Notes under the pieces: generated by a model
The model's input: the letters and a program-made list of their open reading frames with translations, nothing else
Told to the model about the DNA's origin: nothing
Database searches by the model: none
In this document: one piece after another, positions 7,521 to 17,378 of the stretch
Layout of the letters: each line of letters begins with the position of its first letter
Numbering within the stretch: position 1 is the first letter of the stretch
Translations under genes and position numbers: made by a program
Origin: CAVUPF01 sp963803755
Lineage (GTDB): Bacteria > Actinomycetota > Thermoleophilia > Solirubrobacterales > 70-9
Direction: 5' to 3'
DNA length: 64,000 nucleotides
Assembly: GCA_963803755.1 (NCBI GenBank)
Contig: CAWDNP010000002.1
Location: 1 to 64,000 of the forward strand

Positions 7521-8912
7521 ATGGATCCTTCCGAGCGCGCCGCCGCCGGAAAGGCGGCGCGCTCGCAGGCTCCCCGCTCCGCCCACGCGGAATGGGAGCC
7601 AGCGGGCGACCGGTCTGACCCGGTCGAGATCCTCGAGGCGCAGGCCCGCTGGCGCGTCCCCGAGCTGGTCCCGATCCGCTACGGGCGGATGGCGGTCTCT
7701 CCCTTCGCCTTCTTCCGCGGCGCCGCCGCGGTGATGGCGTCTGACCTGGCCGCCACCCCCGCCTCGGGGCTTCGGGTGCAGGCGTGCGGCGACGCCCATC
7801 TCTCCAACTTCGGCACCTTCGCCTCTCCCGACCGTCGGCTCGTCTTTGACCTCAACGACTTCGATGAGACCACGCCCGGCCCGTGGGAGTGGGACGTCAA
7901 GCGCCTCACCGCCAGCTTCGCCATCGCCGGGCGCGAAAACGGCTTCAAGGACAAGCAGAGACGCGAGGTCGTGCTGACCGCGGTGGGCCACTACCGCGAG
8001 GCGATGCGCGGCCTCGCCTCCCTCAGCGATCTCGACGTCTGGTACGCGCGCCTCGACGTCGAGTCGCTGATCGCGAGCCTGGGGGCCGAAGTCAAACGCG
8101 CCGCCGGGAAAAAGGCGGTGAAGCGGGCTGAGCGCAACCTCGCCAAGGCGCGGTCCAAGGACAACCTGCGGGCGTTTGACAAGCTCACCCACACCGTCGA
8201 CGGGGAACTGCGGATCATCAGCGACCCGCCCCTGATCGTCCCGATCGAGGAGCTGCTGCCCGCCGGGGAGAGCCGCGACCTGCAGCAGACGATGATCGAT
8301 CTGCTCGCCTCCTACCGCTCCACGCTGCAGGGCGACCGCCAGCACCTGCTCGATCGCTACCGGTTTCGCCACCTGGCGCGCAAGGTCGTCGGAGTGGGCA
8401 GCGTCGGGACGCGCGCATGGGTGGCCCTGTTCACCGGTGTCGACGACAACGACCCGCTCTTCCTGCAGGCCAAGGAGGCAGAGTCCTCGGTGCTGGAGCC
8501 CTACGTTGGGAACAGCCGCTTCAAGAACCACGGACGGCGGGTGGTAGAGGGCCAGCGGCTGATGCAGGCCGCCAGCGACATCTTCCTCGGCTGGTGCCCG
8601 GCGGTCGGCTTTGACGGTCGCGACCGCGACTTCTACGTGCGCCAGCTCTGGGATTGGAAGGGTTCGGCCGATGTCGAAGCGCTGACTCCGGGGGCGATGC
8701 GCGTCTACGCGCAGATGTGCGGTTGGACGCTGGCCCGCACCCACGCCCGCTCTGGCGACCGGATTGAGATCGCCGCCTACCTTGGCGCCAGCAAGGCCTT
8801 CGACGAGGCGATCGCCGAGTTCGCTGAGCTTTACGCCGAGCAGAGTGAGCGCGACCACGCGGAGCTTTGCGCGGCGATCGACTCCGGGCGAATCCAGGCA
8901 GAGGACGCCTAG
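7521..8912 (+). CDS. DUF2252 family protein, kinase-like active site
   Basis: A 463-residue cytoplasmic protein of the DUF2252 family. The block GDAHLSNFGTFASPDRR followed by VFDLNDFDET resembles the catalytic loop and metal-binding DxD of aminoglycoside/choline kinase folds (HGDxxxxN ... D-F-D). A phosphotransferase activity on a small molecule is therefore a reasonable inference, not an established function. Other family blocks are PFAFFRGAAAVMASDL near residue 60, RHLARKVVGVGSVGTR near residue 290 and FYVRQLWDWKGS near residue 375. It starts two bases after the dehydrogenase stop and ends three bases before the MFS gene, a tight operon. Confidence 0.87.
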   Translation: MDPSERAAAGKAARSQAPRSAHAEWEPAGDRSDPVEILEAQARWRVPELVPIRYGRMAVSPFAFFRGAAAVMASDLAATPASGLRVQACGDAHLSNFGTFASPDRRLVFDLNDFDETTPGPWEWDVKRLTASFAIAGRENGFKDKQRREVVLTAVGHYREAMRGLASLSDLDVWYARLDVESLIASLGAEVKRAAGKKAVKRAERNLAKARSKDNLRAFDKLTHTVDGELRIISDPPLIVPIEELLPAGESRDLQQTMIDLLASYRSTLQGDRQHLLDRYRFRHLARKVVGVGSVGTRAWVALFTGVDDNDPLFLQAKEAESSVLEPYVGNSRFKNHGRRVVEGQRLMQAASDIFLGWCPAVGFDGRDRDFYVRQLWDWKGSADVEALTPGAMRVYAQMCGWTLARTHARSGDRIEIAAYLGASKAFDEAIAEFAELYAEQSERDHAELCAAIDSGRIQAEDA

Positions 8913-8915
8913 CCC

Positions 8916-10510
8916 GTGAGGACATGGCGCGTCATCCTCATCCTTTCGGCTGCCCAGTTCATCCTCGTGCTCGACACGACGGTGATGAACGTCTCGATCT
9001 CCAGCGTCGTCGCCGACCTGAACACGACGGTGGAGAAGGTGCAGCTGGCGATCACCGCCTACATGCTGGTGATGGCCTCGACGATGCTCCTCGGCGGCAA
9101 GCTCGGCGACATCTGGGGGCGCAAGCGCGCCTTCCGGATCGGCCTTGTGGTCTTCGCGATCGGCTCGGGGCTGACCTCGATCGCCCCCAACGTCGGTTGG
9201 CTCCTCTTCGGCTGGTCGCTGATCGAGGGCCTGGGCGCCGCCGTGCTGGTGCCGGCGCTGATCGCCCTGATCGCCTCCAACTATGAGGGACAGAAGCGGG
9301 CGGTCGCCTACGGGATCATCGGCGGGGTCGCCGCCGCCGGCGCCGCGGCGGGGCCGCTGATCGGCGGCGCGGTGACGACGGCGCTGAGCTGGCGGGTCGT
9401 CTTCGCCGGCGAGGTCGTGATCGCGATCTTCGTCCTACTCGCCTCGGGCCTGATCAAGGACGCGCCCCGTGAGAAGGCCGGGAACCTCGACTGGGTGGGC
9501 GCCGCGCTCTCGATCGCAGGCCTCTTCCTGATCGTCTTCGGCGTCCTGCAGAGCAGCACCTGGGGCTGGGTCCTGCCGCGCAACCCGCCGAGGATCGGCG
9601 GTACCGAGATCACGCCGCTGGGCCTCTCCCCGGTGCCGTTCGTGATCCTCGCCGGCGCCGGGGTGCTGCTGGGGTTTGCTCGCTGGGTGGAGCGGCGCGA
9701 GGCGCGCGGGGAGGAGCCGTTGCTGCGGATCGCGCTGCTTCGGATCCGCCAGCTGCGCGGCGGCTCCCTGATGATCTTCTCCCAGCAGGTGATCCTGTTG
9801 GGGACCTTCTTCGCGGTGCCGCTCTACCTCCAGGTCGTGCTCGGTAAGGACGCCTTCGAAACCGGAGTTAAGTTGCTGCCCCTCTCGGTCGTGATGCTGG
9901 TGACAGCGATGCTGGCGCCGAGGCTGTCGAGCCGCTTCTCGCCGCGCACAATCGTCCGCGCCGGCCTCCTCGCGCTCTTGGCCTCGGTGCTCGGCTTGGT
10001 CGGGAGCATCGACTACACGCTCAACTCGGTCGCCTTCGGCGTCTCCCTGGGGCTGATGGGCTTCGGCGCCGGGCTGATGGTCTCCCAGATCGGCAACGTG
10101 ATCATGTCCGCGGTGAAGCCGTCGGAGACAAGCGAGGCGGGCGGCGTCCAGGGCACCTTCCAATACCTGGGCGGGGCGCTGGGCACCGCCCTGGTCGGCG
10201 CGGTCCTGCTCAGCGGGTTGAGTGGGGCGTTCAACAAGTCTGTGGTCGACAACCCGCGGATCTCAGCGCCGACGCAGCAGCGGCTCACCGCCGCGAGCGA
10301 GCAGGGGATCGAGTTCGTACCCAGCTCCACGCTGGAGGCGAAGCTCCAGAGCGCCCGGGTGCGCCCGCAGGAGGCGAGCGCGATCGTCGACAGCTACGAC
10401 GACGCCCAGATCGCGGCGCTGAAGGTGGCGCTGCTCTCGGTCGCCGTCTTCGTTGTCGCTTCCTTCTGGTTCACGCGAGCCCTCCCCGACCGTCCGATGG
10501 TGGCGCCGGG

Positions 10511-10514
<4 letters not shown>
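8916..10514 (+). CDS. MFS drug efflux transporter, DHA2 (EmrB/QacA) family
   Basis: A 532-residue major facilitator protein with about 14 membrane segments. The N-terminus LDTTVMNVSISSVVADL is the DHA2 motif D1 (LDxTvvNvALP), and GGKLGDIWGRKRAF is motif A in loop 2-3. A large extracytoplasmic loop near the end (about residues 445-510) is polar and hydrophilic. GTG at 8916 is three bases after the DUF2252 stop, so it is coexpressed with it. Proton-driven export of a toxic or lipid-like compound is the family role. Its TAG stop overlaps that of convergent typA in a shared CTAG. Confidence 0.9.
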
Positions 10515-12351
<1,837 letters not shown>

Positions 12352-12395
12352 CTGTGGGAGGAGGAGATTAGGGAACGGGTTCGGGGCTCCCGAAC

Positions 12396-12425
12396 GACGA
12401 AGCCCGCCGAGTGGCGGGCTTCGTC
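12396..12425 (-). terminator. Intrinsic terminator downstream of the cold-shock gene
   Basis: A perfect 13-bp inverted repeat with a 4-base loop (GACGAAGCCCGCC, loop GAGT, GGCGGGCTTCGTC). It lies between the stop of the cold-shock gene and the start of typA on the same strand, so it should end the cold-shock transcript. There is no long U tract, as is common for actinobacterial terminators. Confidence 0.75.
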
Positions 12426-12446
12426 ACTGCTAAGCGCGGTGCGCGA

Positions 12447-12653
12447 CTACGAGGTCTGCTGGACGCTCGCCGCGGCCGGGCCTTTGGGCCCTTCCTCGGA
12501 CTCGTAGGTCACCTTGGCGCCCTCGGCCAGGGACTTAAAGCCCTCACCGATGATTGCGCTGTGGTGGACGAAGACGTCCTTAGAGCCGTCGTCGGGTGTG
12601 ATGAACCCGTAGCCCTTGTCGTCGCTGAACCACTTGACAGTTCCAGAGGGCAT
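12447..12653 (-). CDS. Cold-shock protein (CspA family)
   Basis: A 68-residue single CSD nucleic-acid-binding protein that acts as an RNA chaperone. RNP1 is seen as KGYGFI and RNP2 as VFVHHSAI; the protein opens MPSGTVKWFSDDKG as normal. ATG at 12653 is chosen over an ATG 84 bases upstream because GGAGG precedes it at the right distance and the family starts here. The region upstream (12654 to about 12800) is probably an extended 5' leader, common for cold-shock mRNAs, though no specific cold box can be named. The strong hairpin at 12396-12425 ends the unit. Confidence 0.93.
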   Translation of the reverse strand: MPSGTVKWFSDDKGYGFITPDDGSKDVFVHHSAIIGEGFKSLAEGAKVTYESEEGPKGPAAASVQQTS

Positions 12654-12990
12654 GCATTGCCTCCACTTGATGTGCTGCGAACGCGGAGGATGCGGTGAAG
12701 CAACGACGCGAGCGCTAGACACGACTTTGCCGGACATGAGATCCGACCGAACGCCGGGACCGTAGCAGGCTGAGAGCGTCCGGGGGTGTATCTAGCGTGC
12801 CCGCGTGCGTTTCTTTGACCGCATCGACCGGGAGGGGGACTTCGATCAGCTCCACTCCGTCGCTGTTGGTGCTGGGGCTTTTGGCCTGGTTCAGGCGCGC
12901 CGACTACATCTGAACCTTGGAAGGTGGCGGTCGTAACCCCGTGTAGCGGTGTTGTGGTGAGTTAAGGAATGGCCGATAGCTTGGATTGAG
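12654..12990. other. Divergent intergenic region between cold-shock gene and S8 protease
   Basis: 337 bases without a supported gene. It should hold the cold-shock gene leader and promoter on the minus strand and the protease promoter on the plus strand. A 43-codon GTG frame at 12805-12936 is open but has no visible ribosome site or recognisable sequence. I see no strong repeat or hairpin. Confidence 0.5.
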
Positions 12991-15507
12991 ATGAATCTGA
13001 AGGTGGGACGGGGCAGCCTGGTGGGTTGGTCGATCGCTGCGGCGCTCGGCGCCGCCGGCGTGCTCGCGGCTCCCGCCACAGCGATGTCGAGCGACAGCGG
13101 GCCCCTTTCGCCGCGGCTGGCCGAGCTGGTGAGGCCGTCGGTGCGCTCAAAGCCACTGGCCAAGCAGGCGGCGATGCTGAGCGTCGCTCCGAGCGGCCCA
13201 GGCAGCCTGCTGCGCGAAGGAGACCGGGTCCTCGTCAACGTCCGCTTTGAGCGCGGAGCGGTCGCGAGCCTCAAATCGCTGCGTGCGGCGGGGGGGCGCA
13301 TCGTCACGGTGAGCCGCCGCTACCAGACGGTCACCGTCGCGGCGGCGCCCTCCTCGCTGCGGGCGATCGCCGCTGCGCCGAGGGTGCAGGGCGTCACCGA
13401 GATCCTGGCCCCGATCGTCTACGGAGTCGGCGGCGCTGCCTCTGCCTTGTCCTCCGCGACCACCTGCGAAGGGGGGTCTGCGGTCTCTGAAGGAGTCGGC
13501 CAGCTACACGTCGGGGAAGCCCGCCAGGAGTTCAGCGTCAATGGGAGCGGGGTAACCGTAGGGGCACTCTCGGACTCCTTCAACACGGCGGCAAAGGCGG
13601 TCACGGGAGACCAGCCGATCGCCACTCACGCCGCCGAAGACGAAGCCAGCGGCGACCTGCCTGGCGCCGCCAATCCCTGCAGCGGCCAGCAGACGCCTGT
13701 CCGCGTGCTCGAAGATTATGCGGGCGGCTCCGGGGAAGAAGAATCGACCGACGAGGGCAGGGCCATGCTGCAGACCGTCCACGACGTCGCGCCGGGCGCC
13801 TCGCTCGCCTTCGCGACGGCATTCGGTGGCGAAGAAGCCTTCGCCCAGAACATCGAACGGCTGGCGAAGCCCGTTTCCGATGGCGGCGCCGGCGCGCAGG
13901 TGATCGCCGACGACGTCGCCTACTTCGAAGAGCCGTTCTTCCAGGACGGGCCGGTCGCGGGGGCGATCAACCGCGTGACTGCGGCCGGGGTCGATTACTT
14001 CACCGCGGCGGGCAACGACAACCTGCTCGACGCGATGGGTCACGAAATCGCCTCTTGGGAAGCGCCGGCATTCCGCGACTCGGGAAGTTGCCCGGCGACC
14101 CTTGCCGTCAACCCCGAACTGGGAGATCCGACGCACTGCATGCAATTCGGGTCAAGCCCGGCCGATAACACCTTTGGCATCACGGTCGAAAGAGGCGCCA
14201 CCCTCACCGTTGACCTGCAGTGGGCGGAACCTTGGTATGGCGTCCACACAGACCTCGATGCGTTCCTTCTCAACTCCGCAGGGGAACCGATAGAAGAAGA
14301 AGGAGAAGTTGTTGGGAGCTACGGCGACAACATCAAAACCCAAAAGCCAGTTGAGGTTTTCCAATGGGAAAACAAGACGAAATCGACCCAGGAAGTCGAG
14401 TTGGCGATCAACCACTGCTTCGGTGAATTGTGCAACGAAAAAGCCGAAGAAACCTTGATGCCGCGACTCAAGCTCGCCCTGCTGGAGAACGGTGGCGGGG
14501 TCTCAGAGACCCAGTACCCGACCTCCTCCGACGGCGACACGGTCGGACCGACGATCTTCGGCCACAGCGGCGCCGCCAGCGCGATCACCGTCGGCGCCGA
14601 GCGCTTCGACGACAGTACGGCCCCGGAGGAATACTCCTCCCGTGGCCCTGCCACCCACTACTTCGGCCCGGTCTCGGACACTACTCCCGCACCCGAACTC
14701 CTCCCACCTGAAACGGTCTCCAAGCCCGACCTCGTAGCCACCGACTGCGGCGTCACCACCTTCTTTGCCTCATTTGAAGAAGGCGTCTGGAGGTACTGCG
14801 GAACCTCGGCCGCCGCTCCGCACGCCGCCGGGGTTGCGGCTCTGATGCTGCAGTCGAATCCATCGCTGACGGTCGCCCAGGCACGCGCGGCGCTCGCCGC
14901 CACCGCCCAGCCGGTAGGGGCCTTTGGCCCGAACGCGGTCGGCGCCGGGCTGGTCGATGCCTTCGGCGCGGTGGCCCGCGTCGCGCTGCCGCCGACGATT
15001 ACGTTCACCCAAGCCCCGAAGGCGATCAGCCGCAACCGCAGACCGACGATTGCCTTCACCGCGAACCGCCCGGTGGGCTTCTCGTGCTCGCTCGACGACA
15101 GCGCCCCCCAGGCCTGCACCTCCCCCTTTGTCCCCGCGACTCCCCTGACCGACGGTCACCACAGATTCGAGGCGAGCGGGGCCGACATAGCTGGCCACGT
15201 CGGCAGCAGTGCGGTGTCCTTCACCGTCGACACCAGGCAGCCCAACACGTTCTTCGCCAAGCACCCGCATAAGCTGATCCGTACGCATAGGAGGAAGGCG
15301 AAGGAGGCATTCCGGTTCGGCTCAAACGAGTCCGGCGTCACCTTCATCTGCGGGGTGGACCACGGTCGCTTCCACCGCTGCGGCGTCAAGTTCTCCCGCT
15401 GGTTCGGGCTCGGCAAGCACACCGTCCGAGTCAAAGCGCGGGATGCAGCCGGCAACGTCGACCCGACCCCGGCGGTCTTCCGCTTCCGGGTCAAGCGGGT
15501 CAGCTGA
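12991..15507 (+). CDS. Secreted S8-fold serine peptidase with Glu at the His position
   Basis: 838 residues with a signal peptide (VGWSIAAALGAAGVLAAPATA), a propeptide-like region, a subtilisin-fold catalytic domain (about 175-660) and two C-terminal Ig-like beta domains (about 665-838). Visible catalytic elements are Asp195 in ALSDSFN, Asn342 in the oxyanion motif AAGND and Ser606 in CGTSAAAPHAAG. The place of the canonical HGTHVAG is taken by DEGRAMLQTVHDVAPGA, putting Glu255 where His is expected. This resembles the S53-like branch of the subtilisin fold, in which Glu acts as base. Insert 365-500 is lower in GC and rich in Glu and Asn. It faces a true S53 protease across a 19-base convergent gap. 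Confidence 0.85.
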   Translation: MNLKVGRGSLVGWSIAAALGAAGVLAAPATAMSSDSGPLSPRLAELVRPSVRSKPLAKQAAMLSVAPSGPGSLLREGDRVLVNVRFERGAVASLKSLRAAGGRIVTVSRRYQTVTVAAAPSSLRAIAAAPRVQGVTEILAPIVYGVGGAASALSSATTCEGGSAVSEGVGQLHVGEARQEFSVNGSGVTVGALSDSFNTAAKAVTGDQPIATHAAEDEASGDLPGAANPCSGQQTPVRVLEDYAGGSGEEESTDEGRAMLQTVHDVAPGASLAFATAFGGEEAFAQNIERLAKPVSDGGAGAQVIADDVAYFEEPFFQDGPVAGAINRVTAAGVDYFTAAGNDNLLDAMGHEIASWEAPAFRDSGSCPATLAVNPELGDPTHCMQFGSSPADNTFGITVERGATLTVDLQWAEPWYGVHTDLDAFLLNSAGEPIEEEGEVVGSYGDNIKTQKPVEVFQWENKTKSTQEVELAINHCFGELCNEKAEETLMPRLKLALLENGGGVSETQYPTSSDGDTVGPTIFGHSGAASAITVGAERFDDSTAPEEYSSRGPATHYFGPVSDTTPAPELLPPETVSKPDLVATDCGVTTFFASFEEGVWRYCGTSAAAPHAAGVAALMLQSNPSLTVAQARAALAATAQPVGAFGPNAVGAGLVDAFGAVARVALPPTITFTQAPKAISRNRRPTIAFTANRPVGFSCSLDDSAPQACTSPFVPATPLTDGHHRFEASGADIAGHVGSSAVSFTVDTRQPNTFFAKHPHKLIRTHRRKAKEAFRFGSNESGVTFICGVDHGRFHRCGVKFSRWFGLGKHTVRVKARDAAGNVDPTPAVFRFRVKRVS

Positions 15508-15526
15508 CCCTCGCCTGGCCCGGTGG

Positions 15527-17326
15527 CTATCGCGCTGCTTGCACCGCTGCCCTGGCGAAGCCTTCGACCTGGAGTGAGCCCCAGCCGGTGGCGAGGTCAT
15601 AGCCGGGGGTCGCGGAGCAGCAGCCGAGTGGGTGGCCGCCGCCGGCTTCGGCTGGGGTGAGCAGGCCGAGGTCGTTGTTGCCCTTGGTCACGTCGCGAAA
15701 GACGCTGCGCCTCGACCTTCCGTCACCGAGTCTGTAAAGCAGCGGGTTGAGGAAGCCGAGCGCGGGCTGGCGGTGGCGCGCCGCGTACTGGTCGGCGAGC
15801 AGGACGCCACCGGCCATCAGCGGCGTCGCGGCGCTGGTGCCCCCGATCGCCACCCAGCCGGGGTTGGGCTGTTCGAATTCCGCGCATTCCGGGGCGGTGC
15901 AGTAGATCGCGTAGCCGGGAATCACGTCGGCGAGGCCGGAGATGTCGGGGACGAGACGACCGGTGCCGTATCGGCGCATCCCAGGACCGTGCTGCCACCA
16001 GGGACGCTGCGAAGAGAAGAGGCTGACACCGCCACCGCCGGCTCCGAAGAAGGCGGGCGAGTCGTTCCAGGTGACCTCAGCGTGGATGTGGTTCCGCGCG
16101 TTCAGGGAGATGTTTGTGCCGCCGACCGCAGTCACGAATGGCGAGCTGGCGGGATCGCTGACGGCGAGCAGCGGCAGCGCCGTCGCACCCTCCGGGGTCA
16201 TGACTCGACAGGCGCTTGAGCCCTGATCGCCCGCTGCGGCCAGGGTTGAGATCCCGGCTCCGGCGGCGATCGCGAAAACGTTGCCGAGCGCGCGCCTGGC
16301 GGCCAGTTCCATATTGAGTTCGGGCTCGCAGCCGCCAAGCGAGATCGAAATCGCGTCGGGGTGGTGGCCCCTCGAGCCGAGGGCAGCAGCGGCGCTCTTC
16401 ATGATCCCCGCCTCCGAGGAGCGGCCCTCGTATACGTAGATGCGCTTCAGCCCTGGGGCGGAAGCCGAGAGGACCTCGAGGTCGAGTGTGGTCTCGTCGC
16501 CGGGTGCGAGCAGGCGCTTGATCCCCACCGTGGTGGCGCGAATCGGCGGGATCCGCACGCCGAAGCACTTGCCGAAGGCGGCGATGTCGCGGCGCCGGAA
16601 GCCGTCGATCTCCACCAGCGCTGCGCTCAAGCCACCGCCGCGAAAACCGCGGCGCTGAAGCGCGGCGTGCCCGAACGCGGTCAGGTACTGGTTTGGCGTG
16701 AAGGCTGAGCCGAGGCCGGTGCTGCCCGCCGCCCGCCCGGCCGCGCAGCCGGCTGAGGTGCCGGAGTGGGGCATCAGTGAGCCCAATCCTCCCCCTTGGG
16801 TAGCGGAGAAGCCGGCTGGCGCCGCGGTCGCAGTCGGGGCGAAGGCGCCCGGCTTGGTGCTGAGCAGGCCGATCGCAGCGACCTGTCGCCGTAGCGCCGC
16901 GGGCACCTGGCGCCCCACCGCCACCGCCGTCGGGCTGCTGGAGGAGCCGGCCACCGCCGCGCGCGGCAGGAGCCGCGATGCGACGCCGCTCGGTACGCGG
17001 GCGAGCACGTAGGTGCCGGTCGGTCCGATTCGTCCCCGCAGCCCGTGCTGCGCCAGCCAGCTCAGCGTCGCGCGACGGTGCTTCGCAGGGGCGCCGAAGC
17101 GCTTCACTAGCTGTTCCACGGTTGCGTAGCGACGGTAGTCGGGAGAGCCCGGTTCGGAGACCGAGCGCACGAAGCGGTTGAGTCCGCCGGGGTGGTGGAG
17201 GAGGAAGAGGGCTTCGACGTAGCGGCGCGGCGCGGGGGGCGAGGAAGCCGCTGTCGCCGATGTGGCCTGGGAGCAGATCAACGCCACCCCGGCGAGGGCG
17301 ATCAGCACTCCGAGCGGCTTCCTCAT
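15527..17326 (-). CDS. S53 family peptidase (sedolisin/pseudomonalisin type)
   Basis: A secreted acid-acting serine-carboxyl protease of 599 residues. It has a signal peptide (VLIALAGVALICSQATSATA), a Pro-kumamolisin activation domain (about 40-150, FLLHHPGG, YRRYATVEQLVKRFG) and a catalytic domain. The full sedolisin set is visible: Glu278 and Asp282 in ETTLD, oxyanion Asp367 in AAGDQGSSAC and Ser498 in GGTSAATP. The Ca2+ site is in DVTKGNND and YDLATGWGS near the C-terminus. ATG at 17326 is chosen because it begins the signal peptide; a longer open frame to 17659 has no protein-like character. Such enzymes are usually active at low pH. Confidence 0.92.
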   Translation of the reverse strand: MRKPLGVLIALAGVALICSQATSATAASSPPAPRRYVEALFLLHHPGGLNRFVRSVSEPGSPDYRRYATVEQLVKRFGAPAKHRRATLSWLAQHGLRGRIGPTGTYVLARVPSGVASRLLPRAAVAGSSSSPTAVAVGRQVPAALRRQVAAIGLLSTKPGAFAPTATAAPAGFSATQGGGLGSLMPHSGTSAGCAAGRAAGSTGLGSAFTPNQYLTAFGHAALQRRGFRGGGLSAALVEIDGFRRRDIAAFGKCFGVRIPPIRATTVGIKRLLAPGDETTLDLEVLSASAPGLKRIYVYEGRSSEAGIMKSAAAALGSRGHHPDAISISLGGCEPELNMELAARRALGNVFAIAAGAGISTLAAAGDQGSSACRVMTPEGATALPLLAVSDPASSPFVTAVGGTNISLNARNHIHAEVTWNDSPAFFGAGGGGVSLFSSQRPWWQHGPGMRRYGTGRLVPDISGLADVIPGYAIYCTAPECAEFEQPNPGWVAIGGTSAATPLMAGGVLLADQYAARHRQPALGFLNPLLYRLGDGRSRRSVFRDVTKGNNDLGLLTPAEAGGGHPLGCCSATPGYDLATGWGSLQVEGFARAAVQAAR

Positions 17327-17378
17327 CGGCGTAGTCTCTGAAACACCGAGGATGCCACCCCGGTGCGGCCCGTGGCGC

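Noticed and set aside
12805..12936. 43-codon GTG frame between the cold-shock and protease genes
   Set aside because: No ribosome site and no recognisable sequence; probably chance.
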